From: Tannerella sp.
GTDB lineage: Bacteria; Bacteroidota; Bacteroidia; Bacteroidales; Tannerellaceae
DNA length: 64,000 bases
Direction of reading: 5' to 3'
NCBI RefSeq assembly: GCF_030528505.1
Contig: NZ_JAUMYS010000003.1
Location: forward strand, 1 to 64,000
Shown here: in pieces, positions 8,519 to 17,080 of the stretch
Numbering within the stretch: position 1 is the stretch's first letter
Layout of the letters: each line of letters begins with the position of its first letter
Program-made: the position numbers and the translations under genes
Notes under the pieces: generated by a model
The model's database searches: none
Told to the model about the DNA's origin: nothing
The model's input: the letters and a program-made list of their open reading frames with translations, nothing else

Positions 8519-9589
8519 TTATCCGTAAGTTGCGCTGTAAACTCTCCATTTCTCCGTCAATTGCCGCATATCGTCCGGAAGCTCAGCTTCGAAAAACATC
8601 TCTTTCCCTGTCGAAGGATGTATGAATCCGAGTGTTTGGGCATGCAGCGCCTGACGCGGGCAAACGGTGAAACAGTTTTGAATAAACTGCTTGTATCGCG
8701 AGAAGTGTTGTCCTTTCAATATCTGATCTCCGCCATAACGCGCGTCGTTGAAGACGGGATAACCGAGATGCTTCATGTGCACACGAATCTGGTGGGTGCG
8801 TCCTGTCTCGAGTCGACATTCGACTAAGCTGACGTAGCCCAGTCGTTCAAGCACGCGATAGTGCGTGACAGCGGGCTTGCCTTGCTCGCCATCGGGGAAG
8901 ACGCACATCTTCAGCCGGTCGCGCACATCACGACCGATGTTCCCTTCGATGCGTCCTTCGTCCTCTTTCAGAATGCCCCATGTGAGAGCGACATATTTAC
9001 GTTGGGTGGTCTTGTTGAAAAACTGTCGTCCGAGGTCGGTTTTGGCTTCCGGCTTTTTGGCGATGACCAACAGTCCGGAAGTATCTTTGTCGATCCGATG
9101 TACAAGTCCCAGTCGCGGATCGGAGGGGTCGTAGTGCGGATGATCTTTGAGATGAAAAGCCAGCGCATTTACAAGGGTGCCTGTATAGTTCCCGTGTCCG
9201 GGATGTACTACCAGCCCGGCGGGTTTATTAACGATGAGCAAGTCTTCGTCTTCGTAGACGATATCGAGCGGAATATTTTCCGGCACGATTTCCGTCTCAT
9301 GGCGTGGATACGACATGACGATAGAGATGACATCCGAAGGTTTGACACGGTAGTTGCTTTTGACGGCTTGTCCGTCGATAAGGATACATCCGGCCTCGGC
9401 AGCTTGCTGGATGCGGTTACGGCTCGTATGCGGCAGACGGTCAGTCAGAAACTTGTCGATGCGGATCGGCGTCTGCTTTTTATCGGCCACAAAACGAAAA
9501 TGTTCGTATGCCTGTGGTCCTTCGAACTCATCTTCGGGTTCAAAAAACGCATCTGCTTGTTCTTCGTCCGGTATTCCCCAATTGTCCAT
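8519..9589 (-). CDS. rluD: RluA-family ribosomal pseudouridine synthase (RluD-like)
   Basis: The enzyme converts uridines in 23S rRNA (helix 69 for RluD) to pseudouridine. The 356-residue protein carries an S4 RNA-binding domain (about residues 42-90, PIRIDKFLTDRLPHTSRNRI) and then the synthase domain. The catalytic motif is HRIDKDTSG at residues 164-172, with Asp167 catalytic. An acidic N-terminal extension of about 35 residues precedes the S4 domain. The start is ATG 9589, one base after the stop of the PASTA gene; a longer frame has no support and overlaps that gene. RluD is favoured over RluA/RluC because of the S4 domain and the Bacteroidota gene order, but the target site is inferred. 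Confidence 0.9.
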   Translation of the reverse strand: MDNWGIPDEEQADAFFEPEDEFEGPQAYEHFRFVADKKQTPIRIDKFLTDRLPHTSRNRIQQAAEAGCILIDGQAVKSNYRVKPSDVISIVMSYPRHETEIVPENIPLDIVYEDEDLLIVNKPAGLVVHPGHGNYTGTLVNALAFHLKDHPHYDPSDPRLGLVHRIDKDTSGLLVIAKKPEAKTDLGRQFFNKTTQRKYVALTWGILKEDEGRIEGNIGRDVRDRLKMCVFPDGEQGKPAVTHYRVLERLGYVSLVECRLETGRTHQIRVHMKHLGYPVFNDARYGGDQILKGQHFSRYKQFIQNCFTVCPRQALHAQTLGFIHPSTGKEMFFEAELPDDMRQLTEKWRVYSATYG

Positions 9590-9590
9590 C

Positions 9591-10247
9591 TTAAAACCAT
9601 TTTTCGTTTTCCGACGATGTTGTTGCCTCTTCCGTACGGGGACGCGGAGGCGTATCAATTGAATCGCCCGATGCGGCATCGGGAGCGGAGCCTCCATCAC
9701 TGACTTTCAGTACGAGTTGAGCGGCCACGGGTATTCGTTCGCCGGGTTTCAGCGGATTACCTCGCAGTTCGACGCCGAGTGCCAAGTCGCGGTAACGTCC
9801 GGGCACGTACAAGATATCGATGGACGTAAATCCTTTCGATTGTAACAAGGCATAAGCTTGACGGAAAGAGAGATCGGTTATATCGGGTACGGGAGCTGTT
9901 TGAACTGTCCGGGCATTCAACGTCACGAAGATGATGCGTCCTTCTTTCACTTTCGAACCCGCACCGGGCACCATTTCGTAAATGGCTCCGGGTGGAACGT
10001 CCTTCGTATAGACAGAGTCAATTACGGTATAGCGCAAATCGTTGTTGTCGAAAAACGTGGCTGCCTCTTCAAGTTGCAATCCTTTTACATCCGGTACAAC
10101 GATGGCTTGATTGTGAAGTGTATATCCCTTCAAGCTTTGCAGCGTGATGGCCGATAGAAGGCAAAGCACTCCCACAATTAAAAGCACATGCAAAACGATC
10201 GGCATGCGCATGAACTGTTCGCGTATGTTCTTGAAGCTTATCTGCAT
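9591..10247 (-). CDS. membrane-anchored PASTA-domain protein without kinase
   Basis: This 218-residue protein has a short cytoplasmic N-terminus, one membrane helix (about residues 15-38), two PASTA repeats (about 45-110 and 113-180) and a polar Ser/Thr/Pro/Glu-rich tail. PASTA domains bind muropeptides or lipid II in Ser/Thr kinases and penicillin-binding proteins. Here no kinase or transpeptidase domain is attached, as is common in Bacteroidota. It sits next to ddl, which fits a cell-wall role (inference). The start is ATG 10247. The longer frame from 10337 runs through the rpmH terminator and the gene's own promoter and is not real. Confidence 0.85.
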   Translation of the reverse strand: MQISFKNIREQFMRMPIVLHVLLIVGVLCLLSAITLQSLKGYTLHNQAIVVPDVKGLQLEEAATFFDNNDLRYTVIDSVYTKDVPPGAIYEMVPGAGSKVKEGRIIFVTLNARTVQTAPVPDITDLSFRQAYALLQSKGFTSIDILYVPGRYRDLALGVELRGNPLKPGERIPVAAQLVLKVSDGGSAPDAASGDSIDTPPRPRTEEATTSSENEKWF

Positions 10248-10256
10248 CTTGGCAGG

Positions 10257-10288
10257 CAAAAGTAGGCAAAAACGAGGATATGCACAAA
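10257..10288 (-). promoter_or_regulatory. promoter of the PASTA-rluD-ddl operon
   Basis: On the minus strand TTTG (10288-10285) and TACTTTTG (10264-10257) are 20 bases apart. The predicted start point lies only a few bases before ATG 10247, so the mRNA would be leaderless or nearly so. The -33 element falls in the T-tract of the rpmH terminator. Confidence 0.55.
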
Positions 10289-10324
10289 AAAAGAAAGTAA
10301 AAGTTTCGTCTCGGAAACTTTTAC
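10284..10324 (-). terminator. intrinsic terminator after rpmH
   Basis: A perfect 11-bp stem, GTAAAAGTTTC against GAAACTTTTAC (10324-10314 and 10307-10297), encloses a 6-base loop. On the minus strand it is followed by TTTCTTTTTTTG. It lies 35 bases after the rpmH stop. Confidence 0.85.
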
Positions 10325-10358
10325 CTTCTCTGGTCAATGCGTTTAAACGAATCGTTTA

Positions 10359-10514
10359 TCAAAACTTCGGATATTCGTCCGAAACGGTCAGTCTTTTCCG
10401 TCCTTTAGCCCTACGCGAAGCCAATACACGGCGTCCGTTGGCTGTCGACATTCTCAGACGAAATCCATGCTTATTCTTTCTCTTACGGTTCGAAGGTTGA
10501 AATGTTCTTTTCAT
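10359..10514 (-). CDS. rpmH: 50S ribosomal protein bL34
   Basis: This 51-residue, very basic protein begins [18 protein letters not shown], the universal bL34 signature, and continues with [19 protein letters not shown]. The tail [13 protein letters not shown] is a few residues longer than in E. coli, as usual for Bacteroidota. It is a structural protein of the large ribosomal subunit. The gene has its own promoter and terminator and is followed by the PASTA gene. Confidence 0.97.
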   Translation of the reverse strand: MKRTFQPSNRKRKNKHGFRLRMSTANGRRVLASRRAKGRKRLTVSDEYPKF

Positions 10515-10557
10515 CTTATTATCTTGTTTTTAGTTATTATTGTCGTGAATCGGGCTG

Positions 10558-10589
10558 CAAAGATAAACGATTTTTTTTATCGAAGCAAA
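10558..10589 (-). promoter_or_regulatory. promoter of rpmH
   Basis: On the minus strand TTTG (10589-10586) and TATCTTTG (10565-10558) are separated by 20 bases, a consensus Bacteroidota promoter. The start point would be near 10551, giving a leader of about 37 bases. Apart from this promoter and that of the protease gene, the 296-base gap between rpmH and the protease shows nothing else. Confidence 0.7.
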
Positions 10590-10731
10590 TAGCCCAACGC
10601 TTTTTTTAAACAAGAGAATAGCGACGCACAGAGGTCATCTGGCTTTTAATGCCGCAGTTAGCCCATCTTTTATCTAGTTGTCTGCTGTTCTTTGTCCGAT
10701 AGTCAAAGTCTGTCCGGATGTCTTGCAAAAA

Positions 10732-10762
10732 TTTGAACATTCCGGAAAATCGCCTACCTTTG
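10732..10762 (+). promoter_or_regulatory. promoter of the lysyl endopeptidase-like gene
   Basis: TTTG (10732-10735) is followed after 19 bases by TACCTTTG (10755-10762). The predicted transcription start near 10769 leaves a leader of about 42 bases before ATG 10811. Confidence 0.65.
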
Positions 10763-10810
10763 TGCGCTTGGAACAAAGAATATAACCATTTACTTTTCAG
10801 TTGAAAATAG

Positions 10811-13663
10811 ATGATAAGAAGCATCATGATAAGAAGACCAAACAGACTGAGACAAGTCATGGCTACGATAGGCATAGGAATGTGTATCGCAACAAACGCA
10901 ATCGCACAGATAAGCGAAGGAGGAACACCGCCGAGTTTTCGCTATCAGGCAACGTTGCGCAGTAAGGCCGCCGTGATGGAGATTCCCGTCACATTTAATG
11001 TGGAGGATATGAAGCAGGTCGATCGTTGGCAGGAGCGCGAAGGATTAGCGCCTTTATGTGTTTCAACACTGATTGAGGTCGCTCTGAATCCCGGAAACTC
11101 CGGGAAGTGGAGCCTTTTGCCCGATGGTCAGGAAATCTGGCAGTTGGAATTAAGGGCTAACGACGCAATTGCACTGATGCTCTATTATTCCGACTTTTAC
11201 ATTCCGGAAGGAGGGAAGCTCTTTCTCTATAACGCGGAAAAAAGCCAGGTGCTTGGCGCTTACACGTATGCGACGCATCCGTCGGGTGGGCGCTTTGCGA
11301 CCGAATTTGTGGCGGGTGACGCCGTGACGCTGGAGTATGTCAAAGGGCCCGATGGTCAGATGCCTCGTATCGAGATTGAAGCGATCGGTTACGGTTATAA
11401 TCATTTGTCCGTAACGGAGCAAGGAGGCGTGCAGCTACGGCGCGGACCGAAATCTTCCGGTCCCTGCGAAGTCAATATCAATTGCGAAGAGGGAGATGCA
11501 TGGCAAAACCAAAAGAAAGGCGTCTGCCACACGGTGCAACGCATCGGTACGAAAAGCTATATCTGTACCGGCTCGTTGGTCAATAATACGGCACAAGACT
11601 TGAAGCCTTATGTCTTGACGGCCATGCACTGCTCTACCGAAAAAAACACGGTGGCCTCCGATGAAGATTTGGAACAGTGGGTCTTTTATTTTCATATGGA
11701 GCAGAGCGGTTGCAGCACGAGTTCGCCTGCTGTCGGGGCGAAAACGTTGACCGGCTGCAAACGTATGGCATACACGCTTACCAACGGACAGTCCGATGGC
11801 TTGCTGTTACTCCTCAATACCCCGGTGCCGAAGGATTATAACGTATATTACAACGGTTGGGATCGGCGCAGTCAGGCTCCACAGTCCGGCGTCTGCATCC
11901 ATCATCCGAAAGGAGATTATAAAAAGATTTCGACGTATAACAAACCGGCTACGCACAATACATTCCTCTCGAACAACGGTCTCAAAGGCGATACGCATGC
12001 ACACTGGAACGTGACCTTTATTAAGACGCCCAACGGGCATGGCGTGACGGAAGACGGGTCGTCCGGATCGCCGCTGTTTAACACGAATAAACTGATTGTC
12101 GGGACACTGACGGGCGGAAGTTCAACGTGTGCCAAGCCGGATGGCTTGAACCTGTACGGCAAGATGAGCTATCATTGGAATAAGTACATGGATCAGCCGC
12201 ATGCTCATATGGATCAGTTCTTAGACCCGAGAAAAACCGGTGTCGAAGTGCTGGAGGGACGTTATCACACGTTGCTGATGCCGCCTTCGAATCTTCGCTC
12301 GACGTATCAGACCGGAACGGTCGCACTGGCATGGGACGCTCCCGCGTCGGGTATCCCTCAAGGGTACCGTGTCTATCGGAACAACACAAAGATCGAGGAG
12401 ACAAAGGCTCGCTCATACATCGATCGATCGCCGCCGGCCGGAACCGTGACGTATGCCGTGACGGCAGTTTATGCCAATGGCAATGAGTCTTCATCGATCA
12501 CCTCTTCTCTGGCTCTGACCGAATATAAGGCGCCGGAGCATGTGAAGGTTACACGTACGGCGTCCGGAAAAGCGGCTGTCGTGTGGGATATGCCCGTATA
12601 CGAACAAACGATTTATTGGGGTGGAGAAAACTCGAAATATGAGGTGAATATGAATAAGGAAGGCGAGACGAAGCCTTTCTATTTCGGACAGGCATGGACG
12701 AAGGACGAAATCATGCCGCTGCATCTGAAAACGATTACGGCTGTGAAGTTTATTCCGATTCAGAATAACACGTATGAAATCTATATTGTGCAGGGAGACC
12801 GCAGCTATCGACAGAAAATCGTTGACGTAACGTATCGCAGGACGAACACCATCAAGCTGACGACTCCTTTCGTTATTAACGGCGTACAACCGTTGACTGT
12901 CGCAATTTACGTATCGGAGCTGTCAGCCAGCAGTACGAATTATCCTGCCGTATGCGATCAAGGCCCGGCTATCGACGGGAAAGGAGATATCTACTCATAC
13001 GACGGTAAGACTTGGAAAACGCTGCATAGCGGCCCTGATGCACATAATTTTAATTTCAACTTTTTTATCGCTGCCGTCGTCAGCTCCAAGAGTGGCAATT
13101 TGCCTTCTACATACGCATCCGAAGCTTCAACGCTACCATTGCTTTCGGCTTCGGCTTCGGAGGCGGTTCTCATCCGCAAAGCACAAGTTGCAGAGCCTCT
13201 TTCTGATACGGTTTCGATGCGTAGCTTACAGCCGTATGCTTTCCCTCAGGTCACCGGCTACCATATCTACCGTGATAAGGTGAAGATCGCCACAGTATCG
13301 GCGGCGCCTACCCGTTATATCGATCCGAAGACTCATGTCAAACCGGTGTATTATCAGGTTTCGGCATTGTACGGAAATGCGGAGAGCGTATGGAGTGAGG
13401 CTGTGGAATTTATACCGATGAGCAATGTGCCGGGTGCCGAAGAAGTGACGATTTATCCTACGGTGTTCACCGAACAGTTACACTTGAAAGGTGCCGAAAG
13501 GGTGAAGCGTATCGAATTTTATACCGTCGACGGCCGGCTTCGTTTGCAGGCAGATCGTCCCGGCGAGATACTCGATACGCATACGCTTCCTTCGGGGATG
13601 TATCTGATACGCATTTATATGATCGACGGGCACACCGAAGTGGTCCGCGGTATCAGAAAGTAA
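10811..13663 (+). CDS. secreted lysyl endopeptidase-like serine protease with T9SS sorting domain
   Basis: This 950-residue secreted protein has a signal peptide (MATIGIGMCIATNAIAQ) and a trypsin-fold domain of the Achromobacter protease I (S1E, lysyl endopeptidase) type. The catalytic residues are visible: His273 in TAMHCS, Asp329 in QSDGLLLL and Ser418 in GSSGSPLF. Cysteines around VCHTVQ and YICTG would form disulfides. A fibronectin type III module follows (about residues 495-580), then a beta-rich region and a Ser/Ala linker. The C-terminal T9SS domain (about the last 75 residues) contains IYPTVFTEQLHL, DGRLRL, LPSGMYLIRI and ends in RGIRK. It would cross the outer membrane by T9SS, be processed by PorU and cleave proteins after lysine. 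It lacks the KLIKK ending of the known Tannerella proteases. Two in-frame ATGs lie in an 11-base direct repeat at the start. Confidence 0.88.
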   Translation: MIRSIMIRRPNRLRQVMATIGIGMCIATNAIAQISEGGTPPSFRYQATLRSKAAVMEIPVTFNVEDMKQVDRWQEREGLAPLCVSTLIEVALNPGNSGKWSLLPDGQEIWQLELRANDAIALMLYYSDFYIPEGGKLFLYNAEKSQVLGAYTYATHPSGGRFATEFVAGDAVTLEYVKGPDGQMPRIEIEAIGYGYNHLSVTEQGGVQLRRGPKSSGPCEVNINCEEGDAWQNQKKGVCHTVQRIGTKSYICTGSLVNNTAQDLKPYVLTAMHCSTEKNTVASDEDLEQWVFYFHMEQSGCSTSSPAVGAKTLTGCKRMAYTLTNGQSDGLLLLLNTPVPKDYNVYYNGWDRRSQAPQSGVCIHHPKGDYKKISTYNKPATHNTFLSNNGLKGDTHAHWNVTFIKTPNGHGVTEDGSSGSPLFNTNKLIVGTLTGGSSTCAKPDGLNLYGKMSYHWNKYMDQPHAHMDQFLDPRKTGVEVLEGRYHTLLMPPSNLRSTYQTGTVALAWDAPASGIPQGYRVYRNNTKIEETKARSYIDRSPPAGTVTYAVTAVYANGNESSSITSSLALTEYKAPEHVKVTRTASGKAAVVWDMPVYEQTIYWGGENSKYEVNMNKEGETKPFYFGQAWTKDEIMPLHLKTITAVKFIPIQNNTYEIYIVQGDRSYRQKIVDVTYRRTNTIKLTTPFVINGVQPLTVAIYVSELSASSTNYPAVCDQGPAIDGKGDIYSYDGKTWKTLHSGPDAHNFNFNFFIAAVVSSKSGNLPSTYASEASTLPLLSASASEAVLIRKAQVAEPLSDTVSMRSLQPYAFPQVTGYHIYRDKVKIATVSAAPTRYIDPKTHVKPVYYQVSALYGNAESVWSEAVEFIPMSNVPGAEEVTIYPTVFTEQLHLKGAERVKRIEFYTVDGRLRLQADRPGEILDTHTLPSGMYLIRIYMIDGHTEVVRGIRK

Positions 13664-13665
13664 AT

Positions 13666-14805
13666 TTATTCGCCAAGCGGAGCGAAGTAACGGAACCGGT
13701 AGCCGGGCATCCGATCCGGATGGAAGATGGCAATCAACTCGGCCAGTAGGTAGTCGGGGTGTATCGGCACTTGTTCGTAGTAAAGCGAAGAGTTTGTGTT
13801 GCATCCGTAAACATGGCGTTCGCGGAAAGCGTCGAACCGATTGTAAGGACTGTATTCGGATTGCAAATCGGCGTAGGTCATGTCCGTGGGCTTATTGTAA
13901 TGGATCAGCCAGTAATCGGCATGGATTGCACGGTCGAGTACGGTTTCGAATGAAAGCGGAGAACTACCGGTGCCGGGCAGGTCGCGAAAGAGGTAATCGG
14001 CGCCGGCATCGCGAAAGATATGCGCCATGTAGCTCTCTCCGGCCGGGACATGCCACGGTGTGCCGAACTTCATGCCGGTCAACAACGTCGGACGGTGGGT
14101 AACATCTTGAGCCAGCGATTTTATGCGCAGGTAGTTTGTCTCCGTTTCACGGAACAAAGAATCGGCACGTGCCGAGTGTCCGGTCAGCAGTCCGAGGAAC
14201 TTGAGCCATTCTGCCCGTCCGAGCGGGTCGGCTTCCATATAATCAGCACATTCGACAATGGGAATCCCGATCTTTTCGACCGGCCCGTAACTACCGTTCT
14301 GAAAAGGAGAAGCAAGTACCACTTCCGTACCGATTTCGACCATCTTTTCGATATTGGGTGATGTCGCTTCGCCGAGGTCGGTGATTGTCCCGCTTTGCAG
14401 ACCGTCTCGAACGGCCGGCACATCGATATAGCGTGACTCGCACACGCCGGCAATACGGTCTGAAGCCCCCAGCTCATCGATGATAGCGCAATGTACGGAG
14501 GTGTAAATAACCATATTCTTTACCGGCACACGGATGATTGTTCCTTGAGGAAGTCCGTCGGGTTGCTGAGCGTCGCGGGGTATAAGCAGGTAGCGTTGCA
14601 GCAGACGGCCTTCGTTCCACGGGTCACGTACTTCGACTTTCGTATACCCGTCGTAGGCCGTTACGGTATACCCCGCGGCATATCTTATTGAATCGGCTGA
14701 AGGTGCTATTTCTTTTCCGGTTGCCGAAGAAGAGCTCTGCCCCACGTTACAGCCGGACGTGAGGCAGAGGAATAACCATAATAGGCAGAAGCAAATGCGT
14801 ATCAT
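13666..14805 (-). CDS. btuF: B12/iron-type ABC transporter substrate-binding lipoprotein (BtuF-like)
   Basis: This 379-residue lipoprotein (lipobox LTSGC, Cys19) has the two-lobed TroA/BtuF/FecB periplasmic-binding fold. The first lobe carries ASDRIAGVCESRYI and the IEKMVEIGTEVVLAS segment typical of class III binding proteins. It would capture cobalamin (or heme or siderophore) in the periplasm and deliver it to an inner-membrane ABC importer. The corniroid call rests on context: it is the last gene of an operon led by a cobalamin riboswitch and btuB. No BtuC or BtuD gene is adjacent, so the permease must be elsewhere. Its stop is two bases from the stop of the convergent protease gene. Confidence 0.78.
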   Translation of the reverse strand: MIRICFCLLWLFLCLTSGCNVGQSSSSATGKEIAPSADSIRYAAGYTVTAYDGYTKVEVRDPWNEGRLLQRYLLIPRDAQQPDGLPQGTIIRVPVKNMVIYTSVHCAIIDELGASDRIAGVCESRYIDVPAVRDGLQSGTITDLGEATSPNIEKMVEIGTEVVLASPFQNGSYGPVEKIGIPIVECADYMEADPLGRAEWLKFLGLLTGHSARADSLFRETETNYLRIKSLAQDVTHRPTLLTGMKFGTPWHVPAGESYMAHIFRDAGADYLFRDLPGTGSSPLSFETVLDRAIHADYWLIHYNKPTDMTYADLQSEYSPYNRFDAFRERHVYGCNTNSSLYYEQVPIHPDYLLAELIAIFHPDRMPGYRFRYFAPLGE

Positions 14806-14845
14806 TGGTTCTATAAAGTGTTCAACGTTGAACTATACAAGATTT

Positions 14846-15910
14846 TTACCAATTCGGAATAGTTCTTCTATACATAAGTTTTTTTCCTACGTATATCTGA
14901 AAAGTTACAGCCGATTCATGAGATCTGGGATGAAAAACACAAAATGTATTATCTAGATGTATAACATCCACGTTCCCAGTAATTTCCCAAAAGTATTTGG
15001 CGCTTGGATCTGGATTTATTATTTGGGCTATGAATGTCTGACTATTGTAACGAACAAAATACACATCGAGTATTTTAGGATCGGGCAACTTTGGATATGG
15101 TGTCCCATTCTCATAAATTCTCAATGATCCATTTGAGAATATCCCTGGAGAGAGAGGTATAGCTTGGAACTTCCACCTTGTACGGTTCCCTTTCTCTCTG
15201 TTATTTTCCCAATAATGAATGTGTTCGCTCGTTATGTTACTGTTGTTCGCAGCGCGAATAATTCTAACTGTTGATGTAGTGGTATTTTCTATACATCCAT
15301 CACTACAAGAAATATCAACTTCACAAAAACCACCTCTCCGATAGATCAAATTAGTTATAGTAATCACTTTATCTTTTCCATAGACAATACGAGATACCGC
15401 ATGATTATCGTTAAATGCGATTGTAGTCAGTAGTTTACCTAACTTTCCTGCTCTTAGATTAGGGATACTGTCATATGATGTAACCCCTATGACGGGGTTT
15501 GTCATCTCATATGATGTGGTAACCTCTATAACAGAGTTTGTCACTTTTTTAAAGTATTTATCATATGATGTGCTCAACTCAAGATACCCTGTTTTAGAGA
15601 GTTCTTCTTGTATGGAGCTATTCATCTTATCAATTTCTGCTCTATATCTATTTTCACTTTCCTCGGAAACACTCCTTACTTCTCTGAGTATATGCTCTGG
15701 AATATCGCTTAAGTGCCTAGAAGTAGGTGGCATATTCAAGTAAAAGTTCAGATTTAATGTATCTATTTCGAGAAAATGAGACAAAATATCTCTATCTTTT
15801 TCATAATTCTTCACCTTGATAGTATTGTCCTCTGATTCTGAGCAAGAAAAAAGAATACCTAATACTATAAGCATTAGAGGCCATACAATGTTTAATTTAA
15901 ATCTTTCCAT
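14846..15910 (-). CDS. uncharacterised lipoprotein inside the B12 uptake operon
   Basis: The 354-residue protein begins with a lipoprotein signal (LGILFSC, Cys23), so it is membrane-anchored, probably to the outer membrane. I recognise no family. Residues about 30-110 are charged and helical. The middle has a short internal duplication (SVIEVTTSYE and PVIGVTSYD). The C-terminal third is beta-rich with YFWEITGNVDVIHL, which recalls PKD/Ig-like domains. It is much richer in A+T than its neighbours, suggesting later arrival. It lies 30 bases after the btuG-like gene and 40 before btuF, so it should be made from the same riboswitch-controlled mRNA. A role as an extra surface corrinoid-binding protein, comparable to BtuH-type proteins, is only inference from position. 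Confidence 0.7.
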   Translation of the reverse strand: MERFKLNIVWPLMLIVLGILFSCSESEDNTIKVKNYEKDRDILSHFLEIDTLNLNFYLNMPPTSRHLSDIPEHILREVRSVSEESENRYRAEIDKMNSSIQEELSKTGYLELSTSYDKYFKKVTNSVIEVTTSYEMTNPVIGVTSYDSIPNLRAGKLGKLLTTIAFNDNHAVSRIVYGKDKVITITNLIYRRGGFCEVDISCSDGCIENTTTSTVRIIRAANNSNITSEHIHYWENNREKGNRTRWKFQAIPLSPGIFSNGSLRIYENGTPYPKLPDPKILDVYFVRYNSQTFIAQIINPDPSAKYFWEITGNVDVIHLDNTFCVFHPRSHESAVTFQIYVGKKLMYRRTIPNW

Positions 15911-15940
15911 AATTCTATCTTTTTATTCATGTTAGTAGTA

Positions 15941-17041
15941 TTAATTAAAGAATACGGCATGGTTCGGATTGATACCGCCCGATTCAAACTGCTCAATAAA
16001 TTTGCCGTTACGGTCGAAGCGATAGATCGTGCCGTTTTCGGTAAAGCTCGATGTACCGATATAGATATCGCCGTTATTCGGGTTCACTTCCATCATGTAA
16101 ACACTCGTTTTCCCTAGTTTCTCCGGCATATTGGTCAGGAAATTCGTTTTGTTCAGCGTACCCGTCTTTACATTATAAGTGGAGAATGTATTGGTTGTTT
16201 TATAAGGTTGGGTACTCCAATCCGTATCGCCGTAGACCATATAAATAATTCCATTGTGTTCGCAAAGATGCGTGGCGTTTGCAATCGTTGTAACCATTCC
16301 TTTGGCTACATCGACTTTCTGTACGGGATAGCTATAATCAGGACCATAGCCCTGAACAAAAATTTGTCCTTCGGATTCAAGTACTCTTTGAGGATTCTTG
16401 GCTACGATAATAGTTTTCGATACGGCGAACGCTTTTTTGTCGATAACGGTCATCGTAGAATCTTTACCGTGACCGGAGTTAACGGCGTAAATCCAGTCGT
16501 TATCCTCAGCAATTCCTTCGGGGTTTTTTCCGACTTCAACATACCCTTCTATATCGAGTGTTGTCGCATCGATTTTAGCGACCTTTCCACTGTAAAGCGT
16601 CACGTAAATTTTTCCGTTGTCCGCTACTAACTGGCGCGGAGCACCGTCGCTTTTGGAAAAGGCTACACGCTTTTCCTCAACACCTGCGGAATTGAGCTTC
16701 AGTAATACCTGAGAACGATAGACGGATACATACATGTGATTCTTATAAACAATCAAATCCTGTCCCGTATCGCCGAGTCCTTTTTTGTTCTGTTTCATAA
16801 AAATATCGGACACGAAATCGGCATCTTTATTCGGCGCGTAAAAAGCCAGACCGGCATTGTTTAGTTTGTCTATTCCTTCATTCAGGATAAATACACGTGT
16901 TTTGGGGAGAGTCAAAGTCGATCCGGTGTCGATTAAGGGATCGTCTTCGTCGTTATCACACGAGGTAAACGAAAGGCCGATGGCCAACATACAGCATACG
17001 CTGAATAATAAACTTCTGATTTTTAAATTTCTTTTTTCCAT
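15941..17041 (-). CDS. btuG: BtuG-like surface B12-binding beta-propeller lipoprotein (DUF5074/YncE-like)
   Basis: This is a 366-residue lipoprotein (lipobox LSFTSC) whose body is a repeated four-strand pattern (KIYVTLYSG, WIYAVNSGHG, GIIYMVYGD, DIYIGTSSF), i.e. a seven-bladed propeller. In Bacteroides, BtuG sits on the cell surface, binds cobalamin extremely tightly and hands it to BtuB. The gene lies immediately after btuB behind a cobalamin riboswitch, so the same job is likely. I chose the ATG at 17041 because it gives a clean lipoprotein signal after the AAAGAAAAAAGA purine run. An in-frame ATG at 17068 is possible. Confidence 0.85.
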   Translation of the reverse strand: MEKRNLKIRSLLFSVCCMLAIGLSFTSCDNDEDDPLIDTGSTLTLPKTRVFILNEGIDKLNNAGLAFYAPNKDADFVSDIFMKQNKKGLGDTGQDLIVYKNHMYVSVYRSQVLLKLNSAGVEEKRVAFSKSDGAPRQLVADNGKIYVTLYSGKVAKIDATTLDIEGYVEVGKNPEGIAEDNDWIYAVNSGHGKDSTMTVIDKKAFAVSKTIIVAKNPQRVLESEGQIFVQGYGPDYSYPVQKVDVAKGMVTTIANATHLCEHNGIIYMVYGDTDWSTQPYKTTNTFSTYNVKTGTLNKTNFLTNMPEKLGKTSVYMMEVNPNNGDIYIGTSSFTENGTIYRFDRNGKFIEQFESGGINPNHAVFFN

Positions 17042-17080
17042 TCTTTTTTCTTTATTTAGGGGGTTCATAAAAATGTTCGG

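Noticed and set aside
9590-9700. 37-codon extension of the rluD-like gene
   Set aside because: It overlaps the end of the PASTA gene in another frame and shows a low-complexity basic sequence unlike the family.
13600-13663. KLIKK-type protease tail
   Set aside because: The protein ends in RGIRK, so it does not belong to the described KLIKK set even though the sorting domain is clear.
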